Source of the DNA: Saccharina japonica
Taxonomy: Eukaryota > Sar > Phaeophyceae > Laminariales > Laminariaceae
Direction of reading: 5' to 3'
Length of the DNA: 64,000 bases
Assembly: GCA_008828725.1 (NCBI GenBank)
Contig: MEHQ01002555.1
Location: 1-64,000 of the forward strand
This document shows, piece by piece, positions 21,901-32,316 of this stretch. The notes beneath the pieces are model-generated. The model made no database searches. It was not told the origin of the DNA and saw only the letters and a program-made list of their open reading frames with translations. The first letter of the stretch is position 1. Each line of letters starts with the position of its first letter. Both the position numbers and the translations under genes were made by a program.

Positions 21901-23290
21901 GTGCAGGTGTTTGGGGAGTTCGGGCTGACGGTGTCGGAGAAGAAGACGGAGACTCTCCTGATGCGCGTAAAGGAGAAGCAGCCAACACCGCCCCCGCCGC
22001 CGCTGATAATCGAAGCAGCGGGGCAGAAATACACCCAAACCCACGAGTTCCGGTACCTGGGCGGCCTCGTCAACGAACATGGCGACCTCACCCGGGAGAT
22101 CAACTTCAGGAGCAGAGCAGCGTCGGCGTGCGTCAGGAGGTATGGCCCGGAGCTCTTCGATAGGCCGGGAGCACCGTTTCGACTCAAGGCCCGCCTGCTT
22201 CAAGCGGAGGCGATGGAGGCACTGCTGTACGGTTGCATGACATGGGCCCCACGTCGCGACCACTACCGACTGCTGCGGACGATACACCACCGGCTGCTGC
22301 TGCGAGTTATTGGGTACCAGCGCAAGCAAGGCACCTACCGGCAGCTGTCCTACGCCCAGGCCCTGAAGAGGGTCGGGTGCCAGAGCGTGGAAGCCACTGT
22401 CCGGCAACGGCGCCTACTGTTCGCGGGGGCCGTGGCAAGGCAGCCAGACGGGCGACTCCCGAAACGACTGATGTTCGGGGAGCTGGTGGGGGGGAAGGAC
22501 CCGGGCGCGGGGTGCCCGGAGCGGAACTGGCAGACGTGCCTGAAGGACGACTTCAAAGCGTTCGGAGCTACGCACGGCTCTACGGACGACCAGAGACGTG
22601 TCTTCGGAGTCCCGAATTCAGTTTGGGCGGAAGCAGCGAAGGTGAAGGGAGGAAGGCAGTGGTACAAGGGAGTGCTGCAGGGAGCTGAGAGGTTTATGAC
22701 CTCCTGGCACAAGGAAGAAGAGGAGGCTAGCCGGAAACGAGCGACCGAGCGAGAAAAAGAGCGCAGCAACAACAAAGAGACACCAAGAACCAACGGGACG
22801 GGAGGGGTGCGGAAGAAGGGCGAATCGGCGAGGGAAGGAAACAAGCGAGAAATGGCGGACCGAGTGGCGCGATATGTGCCGGATTGACTGTCCTGGACTG
22901 TTTGTTTGTTTGTTTGTTTGTTTTGTTCTTTTTCCCCCTCCCCCCCACCGCCGCACCATTGCACCACCCCCTCGGGATGACGTGTCAATGTGTTGTCTCT
23001 GCGGTCTTGTTTGTGTGAGTGTTTGCTTGTACTTTTGACTTGTCTCTTTGTCTTTGTCTTTGTCTTTTTCCCTTCGTTGTTTTTGACCTTTTGCAGTTAC
23101 ACTGCTCGCAGGCCGGGGGTACATCAGTCACACGGGACCATAGTTCCCTTCCCCCGTATCATGTCTGCGTTTATAATCGGGGTGGAGGACTCGATTTGTT
23201 TGCCTGACCGGCGTGAACCCGGCACGGAACACCCCGGCATTATAGAGGCACCAAGATAGAATCAGGGGGCGTGTACCCCCGATTGGTGAT
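18950..23290 (+). mobile_element. non-LTR retrotransposon (LINE), APE-type
   Basis: A single long ORF with endonuclease and reverse transcriptase is preceded by a leader (about 18955-19190) that recurs, without ORF, at 9955-10250. After the stop come (GTTT)5 and a T-rich tail region with GGGGTACATCAG and GCGTGTACCCCC words. The exact 3' end and the target duplication were not found, so both borders are approximate. Confidence 0.75.
19297..22887 (+). CDS. LINE ORF: endonuclease-reverse transcriptase, 1196 aa
   Basis: The protein copies element RNA into DNA at a nicked chromosomal target. A basic N-terminus (about residues 45-80, KRARRRKRRGRAKRR) precedes an exonuclease-endonuclease-phosphatase domain at about 83-344: VRVATWNVRTL, LQETRR, AAYAPT, LMDANARTG, and a terminal SDHNMVVATV with the catalytic His. 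The reverse transcriptase (about 590-900) shows NWKAPGHDSLPAELLK, FRGISLL, GFRPGRST, FVDLQKAYDSVDRELLW, GLRQGCVLSP and the catalytic YADD at 847-850. The tail is a Trp/Arg-containing region and a charged helical end. No RNase H or zinc knuckle is evident. The frame is unbroken and all key residues are present, so it could be active. Start: the first ATG in the open frame. It lies in the sense direction within the proposed protease intron. Confidence 0.93.
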   Translation: MHQREEGGESRAGGSSRSGMRRISGTTDTHRVNFFYYTPRVRKATEKKQIKRARRRKRRGRAKRRLARKAPRIARERQQSTLVRVATWNVRTLAVKGANGYGRACSILYEAARQNVSVLGLQETRRAGRTEFAAAGFRVFCCGTETGGTHGVGIAVKESMCRNSAYTTEYIDERLMAMRFEITGHRGAVNFVAAYAPTEVATADSKHRFWEKLDSLVRGIPAKECVYVLMDANARTGERVDGEDERIMGEHGRDKLNDNGRLLLTFATDNRLAITNTFFPTRKGGIWHTYNGVSGDECRRIDYILTRQAHRGRVSNVVVVPQPVRPVKADSDHNMVVATVDLGGRLAHNRAVRTKPKQQQFSRQELQVETARRAVSERFIHNLDQQPGEPATTTAGMATLFTNALLDAAQTVLPEEPRRRRTQEWCETPATRAALEEALAKRREARRAMRGNWTTATWRTLKAACKGVTAAVETGIYAHLDKYVAELEAVYKDRDMRGLYKHLKRSVGLSGRQAGGQQFVTDENGVLLRSKEDILQRWAGFFGTLLNTKSPTLNPDIAEKVTQRPATRATRRLGAAPDLEEVERATKGLQNWKAPGHDSLPAELLKIDDDEPVVLERLHAILVDVWNGGEIPQEWKDATIKVLYKKGDRSNCNNFRGISLLSHVGKVPAKLITNRLSAFCEANNILPEEQCGFRPGRSTVCMLFVVRRLQELGRRRRIPLYMCFVDLQKAYDSVDRELLWKVLARAGVPAEMVAVIRQFHDGMRARVRMDDGELSDWFLVTQGLRQGCVLSPLLFNVFFAAALEVVIVRFSEDDGIMQNLVFLKEETGAGTETPLDRVRRAVWGMLYADDAGVVSRSADGLARMITIIVQVFGEFGLTVSEKKTETLLMRVKEKQPTPPPPPLIIEAAGQKYTQTHEFRYLGGLVNEHGDLTREINFRSRAASACVRRYGPELFDRPGAPFRLKARLLQAEAMEALLYGCMTWAPRRDHYRLLRTIHHRLLLRVIGYQRKQGTYRQLSYAQALKRVGCQSVEATVRQRRLLFAGAVARQPDGRLPKRLMFGELVGGKDPGAGCPERNWQTCLKDDFKAFGATHGSTDDQRRVFGVPNSVWAEAAKVKGGRQWYKGVLQGAERFMTSWHKEEEEASRKRATEREKERSNNKETPRTNGTGGVRKKGESAREGNKREMADRVARYVPD

Positions 23291-23555
23291 GTTGACTTTT
23301 CCATTTTTATTTTTACCTTCACATAGCGTGTAGAGGGGAGCGGAGGGCTCCTGACTATCTGTTTTTGACTGGCTTTGATCGCTTTGCGGACCCTTCGGGT
23401 TCCACTTTTATTTCAGTATACCTTTTTTGGGTAAGTTAGCCTGTGACCACGGGAATCGACCGTGTCAAGTGTTGGATTAGTACGGACAGATGGAGGTACT
23501 GGATAGAGAGACCGGCACGGTTTTTAATGTGAAGACAACAACAACAACAACAATT

Positions 23556-24519
23556 CTTCCAGGAAAAACCCAGATACGTTTTTTTTGTAAAATCACGATA
23601 AAACTGATCATCCCGTAATGAAGATACGGATATACACCAAAGGCGTTTTACCCCACCGATCGGTATGACGAAAGAGAAGGCCTGTTCGGTAACACAAGCA
23701 CATGCAGCTCCCCTTTATATCCAATGCCGGCGTGCTATGAGCCTTTGTGATCGGCACAATGTCCTCCGATCTGCCGGCAACGCGTGTCTCTCCGAACCTA
23801 AAAAACACGGCAAGTCGATTGTCCAGCTGCGTGCACCAGGATACTTAATGGGGCCAGAGGCAGGCTGCAACCGGCCGTAAACGAGGGCTGCGGACCATTG
23901 CAAGACGTACAGCAACACCGTACGAGGTAGCATTGGCTTCTTTTTGTTTTTGAGGCGTGCAGCCTGCGATGTGTACGCTCATCTTGGCTCGTTAAAGCAG
24001 GAGAAACACGCGCTACTGCTGTAAAAATCTAGTTTTGCTGTACATACTCACCGAAGCACAGTTTTTAAATCCGTTTATGGCTGTAACGAGCCAAAATGAG
24101 CGCACACACCGCAGGCTGCACCTGTTTTGTTTTTTTTAGCCAACGATACGGTGTTGCTGTACGCCTTGCAATGGTCCGCAGCCCTTGTTTAGGGCCGGTT
24201 GCAGCCTGCTTCTGGCCCCGTTAATGTTCATGGTGTACGCAGCTGGACAACCGACTTGCTGTGTTTTTTGCAGTTCGGAGAGACACGCGTTGCTGGCAGA
24301 TCGGAGGACAGTGTGCCGGCCACAAGGGCTCATAGCACGCCGGCATTGGATATAGAGGGGAGCTGCATGTGCTTGTGTTACCGAACAGGCCTTCTCGTTC
24401 GTCATACCTATCGGTGGGGTGAAATGCCTTTGGTGTATATCCGAATATTCTAATTCTGGGATGTTCAGTATTTTCGTTATTCTACGAAAAACAAAACGTA
24501 TCTGGAATTTTCCTGGAAG
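23556..24519. mobile_element. foldback element with 435-bp arms (copy 1)
   Basis: The left arm (23556-about 23993) and right arm (about 24084-24519) are reverse complements at roughly 85-90%, leaving a loop of about 90 bp. Shared words are CTTCCAGGAAAA, CACCAAAGGC, GGCCTGTTCGGTAACACAAG, CCAATGCCGGCGTGC, GATCTGCC and GCAGCCTGCG. The arms match those of two other foldbacks in the window (10.3-17.6 kb and 46.4-57.0 kb). Minus-strand ORF 24136-24522 and its mirror are arm sequence without a recognisable domain. Confidence 0.85.
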
Positions 24520-24644
24520 CAAGCGTGTCTTTCTCAGATGAAGACCGCTGTAGCCAGTATGTAAAAAACAATATACGTCGGAAGAAACACATACAGCAGC
24601 AGCAGTAGCGGTGACGGCTCGGCGGTGTATGTTTCGAGTACATC

Positions 24645-24970
24645 ATACAATCCGTTAGCTCGGATCTTCAGGGCATGATTTTGTCTTGAAAATTGTGTGC
24701 CTGTGGTCCGCATATCGTAATTGTGGTCCGCGCTAGGAATATTCTCGCAATTTTCTCGCTAGATGCAAAAGCGGCGCAGCCGCGTTTCTCGCCCGTTTCT
24801 GGTCCGTTTTGGGTCCGGTTTGGGTTAGGGTTAGGGTTAGGGTTAGGGTTGGGGGTTGGGTTGGGTCTACGCCCGTGCCTTGATCCCACCAGGAAGTGCT
24901 TCCTAGCTCGCAAAGCAATGCGAGAAGTGAACAGCCCGCCCCTAAGAAGATCCGAGCTAACGCATTGTAT
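24645..24970. mobile_element. TIR element enclosing telomere-type repeats (copy 2)
   Basis: The ends are 25-bp inverted repeats with one mismatch (24645-24669 and 24946-24970; word GTTAGCTCGGATCTTC). A second, inner inverted pair lies at about 24742-24762 and 24903-24926 (TTCTCGCA...). Inside are a GC hairpin (GCGGCGCAGCCGC, near 24771) and GGGTTAGGGTTAGGGTTAGG-type repeats at about 24823-24850, decaying into GGGTTGGG. It has no coding capacity. Confidence 0.75.
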
Positions 24971-24999
24971 AAGGAGCTCGATGTTTCAGCGGTAGGAGA

Positions 25000-27600
25000 A
25001 ATTAGCAAACAACAGTAATACACTGCCGCCACTGCCCCCACCGCCACCGCCGGGTCCACAGTACAGCTCGGTTGCTTCTGCTCTCTGCGGCTGCTGTGGC
25101 CCTGCTGGCGCTGCCGATGATGTTGCTGCTGTCTACAACTACTGTTGCTGCTGCTGTAGTCAAAGCATGCATCGTGTCGTGCCATGGATACGTATGCTGT
25201 CACTGCCGTACGTCACTTGCTTCGGAGTACTCTGACGATCCTGCACCTATCTATAATAGTCTACTGTACGTTAGTAATCAGAAAATGAGGTACCGGGATA
25301 TTCTGCGTCTGCGCCACTGGCCGGCATAGGAGACATCCCCGTCAGGGCGCGCCATTTACCGGCAGCGTTCATTCGTCAAGGCACCCTTGCATCGTGATTC
25401 GACCCCGAATTCCCAAGAACGTCGACTCTTAGCGACCATAGATAGGTTAGTTTTCGCCTTTTATGGCGCAATGAATTGTTTCCTGGCATGCAGAACACCG
25501 ACCGACACGATCGCCAACAACGTCGACGATAGAAGTAAACTACTGTGGACACAGCATCATTAGTTACACAGGGGTCCGGGACCCCGACAATGCGGGAGTA
25601 AGCAAATACCTTTGGAGACCTTGAACAATGTAGCAAACTCCACAAGGTGTCGACCGCCTCTCAATCCGGTTCACGCCGAAAGACATACTGTAGCTCGATG
25701 TCCCCACAAGGATGGTTTTACCCCCACGTTGTGCAAGGGGGGGGTCCCAGCCGTCTGTGTATTGATTGATTGGTTGTGGGTTGTGGGTTTTGTACCAGGT
25801 CAAGGTACAGTGATGCCTTGGCCAATGAGCACTGCTGATGCAATGTTGTTTCTGGGGCGGATTTTCCCTATACCGATAAGTGGCGCTAACCAACCTCTAC
25901 GAGTTTGGTGGGTCCCCCGCAACCAGCAGCTATCACATAATTTTAACAAGTTCCAGATCGTAAGTCGCCACTATTGTATGCTGTTGTATCGCCCGTGAAA
26001 AAAATAGAACGGACAGCAGAGGACGAAACGTGCTGTGTGACCGTAGCATGTCTCTGTCTGTTGTCTGTCGGGTTGTCGATCAGAAGCCGCCTATTCGTCC
26101 GATCTTGGTGTGTGTGCGTTGGTGCGGTCTACATGGATTTACACGATTTGGCCTTTAAACGTGCCACAGCAAGGCTCATGGGTTACCATCGGGCATGGTA
26201 CTGCCGCGGCACGTGCCACCGTTGTGCTCACAGATATTGCCGTGATGCTCGCCCCGCGGGCATGTCCAAGGCAAGACCCAACGGCAAGAACCATGGTGGC
26301 AAGGCCCATGGCAATGTCCACGGCAAGACACCATTCTGGCACCCTGTCCCCATTTGGTATGTTCACCGCACGCTGGGCCCATCCCATTTGGCACCCTGCT
26401 CCCACCCACAAGGTGCAGAAAATTACCTAGTCCTCTGCGAAAGCTACCGGAAGCCCACCTGGCACCCACTTATATTTGGACCTTGCCGCGGGTGTTTCCG
26501 TGGGGCTTGCCGCGGGCCTTGCCGCGAGCGTTGCCGTGATCATGGCTGGGGGGCTTATCGCGGGGCTGGCCGTGGGTTTGACCGTGATGTGCCGTTAATA
26601 TTGCCATGGCGTGTAGTGGGGCATGCCAGTTATCGTGGGGCTTGGCTGTGACGTGCCGTGAGGGTCGCCGTTGCCCTTGACGCAGGCCTTGCCGCGGCAA
26701 TCGTTCCACGGTATGCCATGGCTACCACGACATGTCGTTGCATGCCACAAGCACTGCCGCGGCACTGCCCAAAAGTCCCAACATGTAGATGCCTATAGGT
26801 TTAGCACCATAACTTGAACCGAAGCATGTTCATATACTGAAACCAAAAACATTTTCCACGCTTATTTTCTTATTCGCGTGAATAACGAGAACGGCTTTGC
26901 GGGGGTTGGCAGAACATTTCCTACCCTAAACACCACGAGGTACTTCAAATAATGCGGTACTGCTGGTAAACGAACGTTATACTTCTGGAGGTACACAGGA
27001 ACTCGCTGTGCCTCACGCTGTGGGGACGTGTAACGCCACCAGGATGGTTAATTAATATAATGTTGCCTGGTACGATATACGGCTGTACTTCGTACTAATG
27101 TTCGGTTGCAAGACGCTCTGCCAGCCGAAAAGAAGGTGGTACAACAATGTGCATCAAACACTTCTGATTTGGTCAAGCCTCCAGTGGGTTATGCGGTCAA
27201 AACGCATATATTAAATAACCTTGGGCTCTACGCGATCACGACCGGAAAGCGTTTGTCATATGTGCGGTGGAGCTCTGCGTGACTCTGAAGAGTTGTGATT
27301 TGCTGTTTTTCAACATTGGTCTTATCGGCTCATCTGGCGTGAGTACTTTCGCCTAAGCGATGTTCTGGGCGAAACGTCGTTGCATATGTATTTACTTATA
27401 CCCCCTGCACATGCCTTGGGTTGTATATTCGTTGAAAATCGCAATGTTACAGCGATCGTATCAAGCTGCACGCGAGGCCCGGATGGGTGGCTTGGGAACC
27501 ACATCCATATCACATAATGTATCCCCAGGTTCAGTACGCACCTCGTCCTTTCTGTAGCACGCATCTAAGCGCTTCTCTGTCCCGTTATGTTTCCTCGCCG
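25000..27600. other. non-coding intronic stretch with GCCGCGG-rich minisatellite
   Basis: From about 26170 to 26770 short units resembling TTGCCGCGGGC / TGCCGTGGG recur in degenerate form on both strands, which explains a 225-aa ORF at 25974-26651 with no domain. The DNA at 25.0-25.2 kb is CTG-rich. I see no convincing exon here; a stretch near 27350-27530 is open but unassigned. Confidence 0.5.
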
Positions 27601-27626
27601 TCCTCGTACTCCGCGACCGTACACAG

Positions 27627-30600
27627 GCTTGGACCACCTCCTCTACAATGGACGTGGGGTAGGCGGACAGCCAGAAGAAGCGGTAGAGCTGCATGTTGCG
27701 TGCTTCATGGGCCTCGTTTCGTTCTTGGCGGGGAGGCTTGAGGTTTTGAGGGTTATGCCATGGCACGCGCAGGACCTTTTAAACGCGGCTGCTCGTGCGA
27801 ACATCCAGACGGCTACGGTGACGTCTACGCCGCTGACAGACGCAGGGCTGAATGGCACTGGCGAGGTCATCCAGGTGGGGGGGTTCTATAAAGGCAACCT
27901 TCCTGCCAGGATTTCATATATTCTGCTATTTTGCTTATTGGCTGTGTGTTTTGTACTGGATACAGATCGGGAAAACAGGTTTGCTGCCATTTTGTCCCCC
28001 GTGTATGCTGTCTATGCTCCAACGAAAGCCGAATCAACACCGCTGATTCTGCATATATAGGCTCTTTCAAACTCCAAAGCATGCCAAACGAACTGTGCGC
28101 ATTAGGGTATATAAAAGCCTCCTACTTGCATGTCGACACCTGGTATGGACCGCACATACTGTATGTAAATGAAAGGGGATGTATCGCTACCACCCCCTCA
28201 GCGTATAAACGAAGCCTGGTATAATTGGTATCTACCGATCTGGTATATTGAGGGCCTTGGATAGGGGTGCGGGCAAGTATCGTGCCTGTTCGAATGGTTC
28301 TAAAGGCGCGTATGCCATTCGTGTCTTTCCAGGAGCTGCAAACTCACCGCAAAACGAGAGCCATGAAGTGGTGGTGGCTACTCGCACAGACGTCGTATCA
28401 TAAGGTGCATGTCGGTGGAGCACGCACGCACTACAAGAGCAAAAACAATTGGCATCGACATTGACAGGCTGCATGGCTGATTTGATCGTGCCTGAACCAA
28501 CGAAATCCAACCGCCGCACCAGGTTGTAGACACCGGCCTAGATGAGACGTCGTGCTTTTTTGAAGACGATAATGGGCTGGAGGTGAAGCACGGGCACTAC
28601 TTCGAAAGTTTGGGTTTGTTTCCGACCTTCTTCTACAGTGGCACGTCATCATCCACGGCCACGGCGGTCTCGGAGTTCACGGGTGGAGATTTTTCGTTCG
28701 ATATCAATAGGCGCAAGGTACGTGTGACTCCGAGAACTTCCATGTCGTTGTCGGCCGTTGTGCGTATGACCGACATATGCGTGCATGGCCAAAATATTGC
28801 GCAAACACGGTTCATAATATTTGCGCTACGGTTTAAAAAGAGATCGACGTTTGATCAAATTTCGCTCGGAGTCAGTCTATTCGGGCGATGGGTATCCAAA
28901 CAAAAATTCAAGAAGGGCGTGTCGATGCGTTTACACTAGGGATGCGCGTTACCGCAGATTTGAAGTGCGAACCGACCGGGAAAACCGCAAAAGGACGAAT
29001 TGTGTGAACCCATAGCGGGACCAATCGTGGTAGTGAATGGATCGCTAATATCCCCTGTTGAAATACGTAAAAACCGGAGGTTTCCGTCATGTACGTGGAG
29101 GCGTTTCTATCTAGGGGATGTTTCTAAACCTTCGAGAACCGTTATGCTTCCGAACAGCTCTTACCGATTTGCGAATCGTTCGCGAGCCGGAACCGGTAAC
29201 ACGCATCCCACATTTACACAAACGCGCCATCCAGAGCTCTTAGACAGTGCGAGACGCCTAAACCAAGGAGTCAAGACACTTGGAGAGTTTCGTGAGTGTG
29301 ATTCCGCGGTGTGCACAGTTTGTGAAGGTATTTACTTGGTACCCTATTGGACTTCGCGCGATATTTCACGAATGTCCCATGTATGTGCCAGGTATGAACG
29401 CTCCACGCATACAACAATGTTTTAACAAACACGCGTTTCGCGTTGGAATTGGCCGGCGAGTGGCAGATCGTCCAATACATCAATCTGGTCAATCCGGACT
29501 TAGCCACTAGGACATCTTCCACAAGCGATGGCCGCTTTGTATACTGGATACCGGGTGATTCGTTTGAACAAGATGACGCGGCCGGACACGGTACTCACAC
29601 TGCAGGATCGGCGGCGGGCGCAACGTTGACCAGGCCAGCTGATACGGTAACGTGCAGCGACGCGGATCAGTTGAGCTGCGTCGGGGGGTGCATTGACGTC
29701 GACGCTATTTTCTCCATCGATGACTTAGTATCTTCCTACTACCAGCTGGGCGGAATAAGCGACATCGACCGGATCTGTCCGATGTTCGGTTGCGATGCCG
29801 CGACCACGGACGTGTGCCTGGGAGACGACGTGAGCGAGACCCTGACAGATCATGGGGGCATGGCCCAAGGTGCCAAGGTGGCGATCTTCGATGTATTTGT
29901 AGAAAACAGTGGGCTCTCGTTTTTGGTCGGCAATGGGTTGTGGGAAGCGTGCATGGACGCCGGATGCAAGCTGCATTCGAACTCCTATGGCGGCGACAGC
30001 GTGTGCACCCTATATTCGATGGAGGTGGAGTACGACGAATTCATGTACACGGTGAGCTGGCGATTATTAGTGAAGTCGTCAGGTGCTTCAAGCGTTGTGG
30101 AGTGAGTCACATCTGAACTGGTCCCATTTATGTCTGCCAAGCGACCGTGGTGATGGTGCCATTCTCGAAGACGGGCTGACTGGCGCCTGCCACCCCTTTA
30201 GAGTGCAATCAAGGGCACTTTGCAATGCTTGACACAATCTCCTGCAAGCCATACCCTGCAAAAGGCGGCATAGGTGATTTGAACCTCCTGGGTTGACTTC
30301 TGTATGTTTGTTGTCGCCGTCTCCGGTTGTCCCCTGCCATATCCCAACAGAACCCGGAGAACCTGCTTATATTTTCCGCTGGCAACTCCGGCGACATCAA
30401 CGACGGCCGCGAAGTTTGTACCGTAGGGAGCCCGGGACTTGGTAAGAATGTTCTTACAGTCGGGGCTACATCGTCGGGTCAAACGCGAAAGACGGCCACC
30501 GCTGAAGATGGTACAGAGGCGGACGGCACAAACGGATCCGCTGACATCGACACGGTGGCTGTCTTTAGCTCCTATGGCCCTACCCGGGATGATCGCATCA

Positions 30601-32316
30601 AACCCGAAATCGTCGCACCAGGCGACATGGTAAGTGTGCGGACCAATTCTCCGTGGGAATCGAGAGCTAGAGAGACGCATGACTTTTGTGTGAACGGCAG
30701 CAGCGATGGCCTGAGCCTCAAACGGCTTCCCAATCCTGCATGCTGTAAAGATGTTTGCGGGTCCTTTCTCTGCCATTATGTCATTCGTCGCAAGCAACGG
30801 AAGTCGTAGAGTGACCAATGTTGGCTTGTGGCCTCCCTCATACTTCCATGTGCCGTTTCGCTTCGCAGGTATACTCCGCTGCCGGTGACGGAACAGACGG
30901 GCATTCCTGCAGGCTGTATGCGTACAGTGGCACGTCCATGTCGTGCCCAATCGTGGCAGGCGCGGCGGCAATGGTGAGAACCAAAAGCTTTCTATCGTTG
31001 TCACTGAATGTGTTCTAATTGTCCATGCTAGAACGCCGCGAGCGATGTTATCCACGCGAGCACAACCTCGGGGCTCCTCGCGTCGCGCTAGACTTTACTC
31101 CTCCAAGGTAGTTGTGTTGCTTTCACGGTGGCTCCAAAACATCAAATGCTTCACTTTGACCATTCCAGATACGGCAATACTTCGTTGATGCAAGATTCTA
31201 CGCCACCGATGTGTCGGCGAGAGGTTTCTGCGACCAAGCCTTCCTGTGCGAGGGGTTCTCCCCTTCCTCGGCAACCGTAAAGGTGAGGCAACGATGTTGG
31301 CTTGCCGAGGGTGGTCAATATCGGGAGCGCGATGCCTTTGGCGTTTACTTCCTGTTTGGGTTCGGCTGACGGGCCGTATACACGGCTCGAGTACAGAGTC
31401 GAACCGCTGTACCCTGGCATAATACGTACGAAGGATCAAAGAGAGTCAGTTGCGCGCAGAAATGCCAAAGACGATGTTAGTGGTTTTTTACACCGGAGCG
31501 TGGATGACTGAAGCTGTGTTGGGGGCTGATGAGCAAAGGCAAGCAACACGCGCAGTAGCATCTACAAAGCAACATGCGTAACCAACACAAACCCTATATG
31601 CACGCCTTGGTGCCATCATCCCCACGAAACAGGCGTTGTTGATCAACAGCGCAAACCTTATGGGCGAAAGCTCGGAGCCAGACGGACGTCGCGGCTTCGG
31701 GCGCGTCCACCTCGAACAGGGGATGCCGATGGACGGGGAGGGGAGTCTGGTCCTTTTTGTCGCCGACGCCGCCAGCACCTCCATACCAGAGCTCACATTG
31801 CAGACGTACATTTTCGAGGTAGACGGCACAGCGGGCTTGGATTTTCGCGTCACGCTCTCGTGGATAGATCCCGCGGCCACCTCACTCTCTGTCAAGCAGC
31901 TGGTCCACGACCTTGACCTGGCCGTTAGCGCCCCCAACGGAACCAGGTACACAATGTGGGAGGCCGGTGAGACGGACGAAGTGAACGTGAACGAAAGGGT
32001 GATTGTTCCGGGTTCGGAGGTCGAAAGCGGTACATGGACAGTGTCCGTGTGGGCCAAGTCGCTCACCACCGACTTCCAGAGCTACTCGCTGGTCGTCAAC
32101 GGGGCCATAAGCTCCTTGACTGAGGCTGTAGTGGGTGAAGATAGTTTAGGCTCGATCCCTTCTTCCTTCGAATCCGGCGCGACCCCTTCTGCCTCGTCGA
32201 ACTCGCTCTCGAAATCGATTTTGAAACAATCGTCGACAGCAGCGAGCGCGTCGTTTTTGGCGGTGCTCTGCAGCATTATCGCCTCGACCGTTGCAATCGC
32301 TGCGTTGCGCACGTGA
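27627..32316 (+). CDS. subtilisin-like serine protease (S8), exons 2-8
   Basis: The exons are 27627-27874, 28523-28717, 29467-30051, 30351-30629, 30869-30973, 31169-31282 and 31633-32316; all introns are GT-AG and all but the first are phase 0. Joined to exon 1 they give about 1034 aa. The peptidase hydrolyses peptide bonds using Asp384 (QVVDTGLDE), His487 (GHGTHTAGSAAG), oxyanion Asn653 (SAGNSGD) and Ser757 (SGTSMSCP), so it should be active. Between His and Asn lies a Cys-rich insertion of about 100 residues (CVGGCID, CPMFGC). A beta-rich domain follows (LDFRVTLSWIDP, WTVSVWAKS), then a Ser-rich stalk and a hydrophobic segment at the end (ASFLAVLCSIIASTVAIAAL), which suggests membrane anchoring, possibly by GPI. 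Without exon 1 the gene would lack a start, signal and propeptide. Confidence 0.9.
28937..29211. mobile_element. hAT-like MITE inside intron 3 of the protease gene
   Basis: The left end TAGGGATGCGCGTTACCG and the right end CGGTAACACGCATCCCAC are inverse; the flanks GTTTACAC (28929-28936) and ATTTACAC (29212-29219) match at 7 of 8 positions. GGGATGCG resembles the TIR of the 1446-bp hAT at 14625, and the interior also shares a GTTTCC...TGGAGGCGTT...GGGGATG stretch. It lies wholly within the 28718-29466 intron, so the coding sequence is intact. Confidence 0.75.

Larger units (their letters stand above)
9877..27626 (+). other. proposed 17.75-kb first intron of the protease gene
   Basis: The donor CAG|GTATCG and the acceptor CCGTACACAG|GC, preceded by a pyrimidine-rich stretch, delimit this region. 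In it I find only transposons and non-coding DNA: a diverged copy of the LINE upstream region, a nested foldback complex, the motif cluster at 17.6-18.4 kb, a non-LTR retrotransposon, a second foldback and a telomere-motif element. No competing host exon was recognised. The other introns of the gene are 195-749 bp, so this one would be swollen by insertions. A cDNA or long RNA read would decide. Confidence 0.5.

Noticed and set aside
25974-26651. 225-aa ORF (+)
   Set aside because: Its body is a translation of degenerate GCCGCGG repeats; open frames exist on both strands there, and no start context or homology is visible.
27461-27766. Minus-strand ORF of 101 aa at the start of protease exon 2
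   Set aside because: It is antisense to a stretch that fits the protease exon with matching phase and acceptor.
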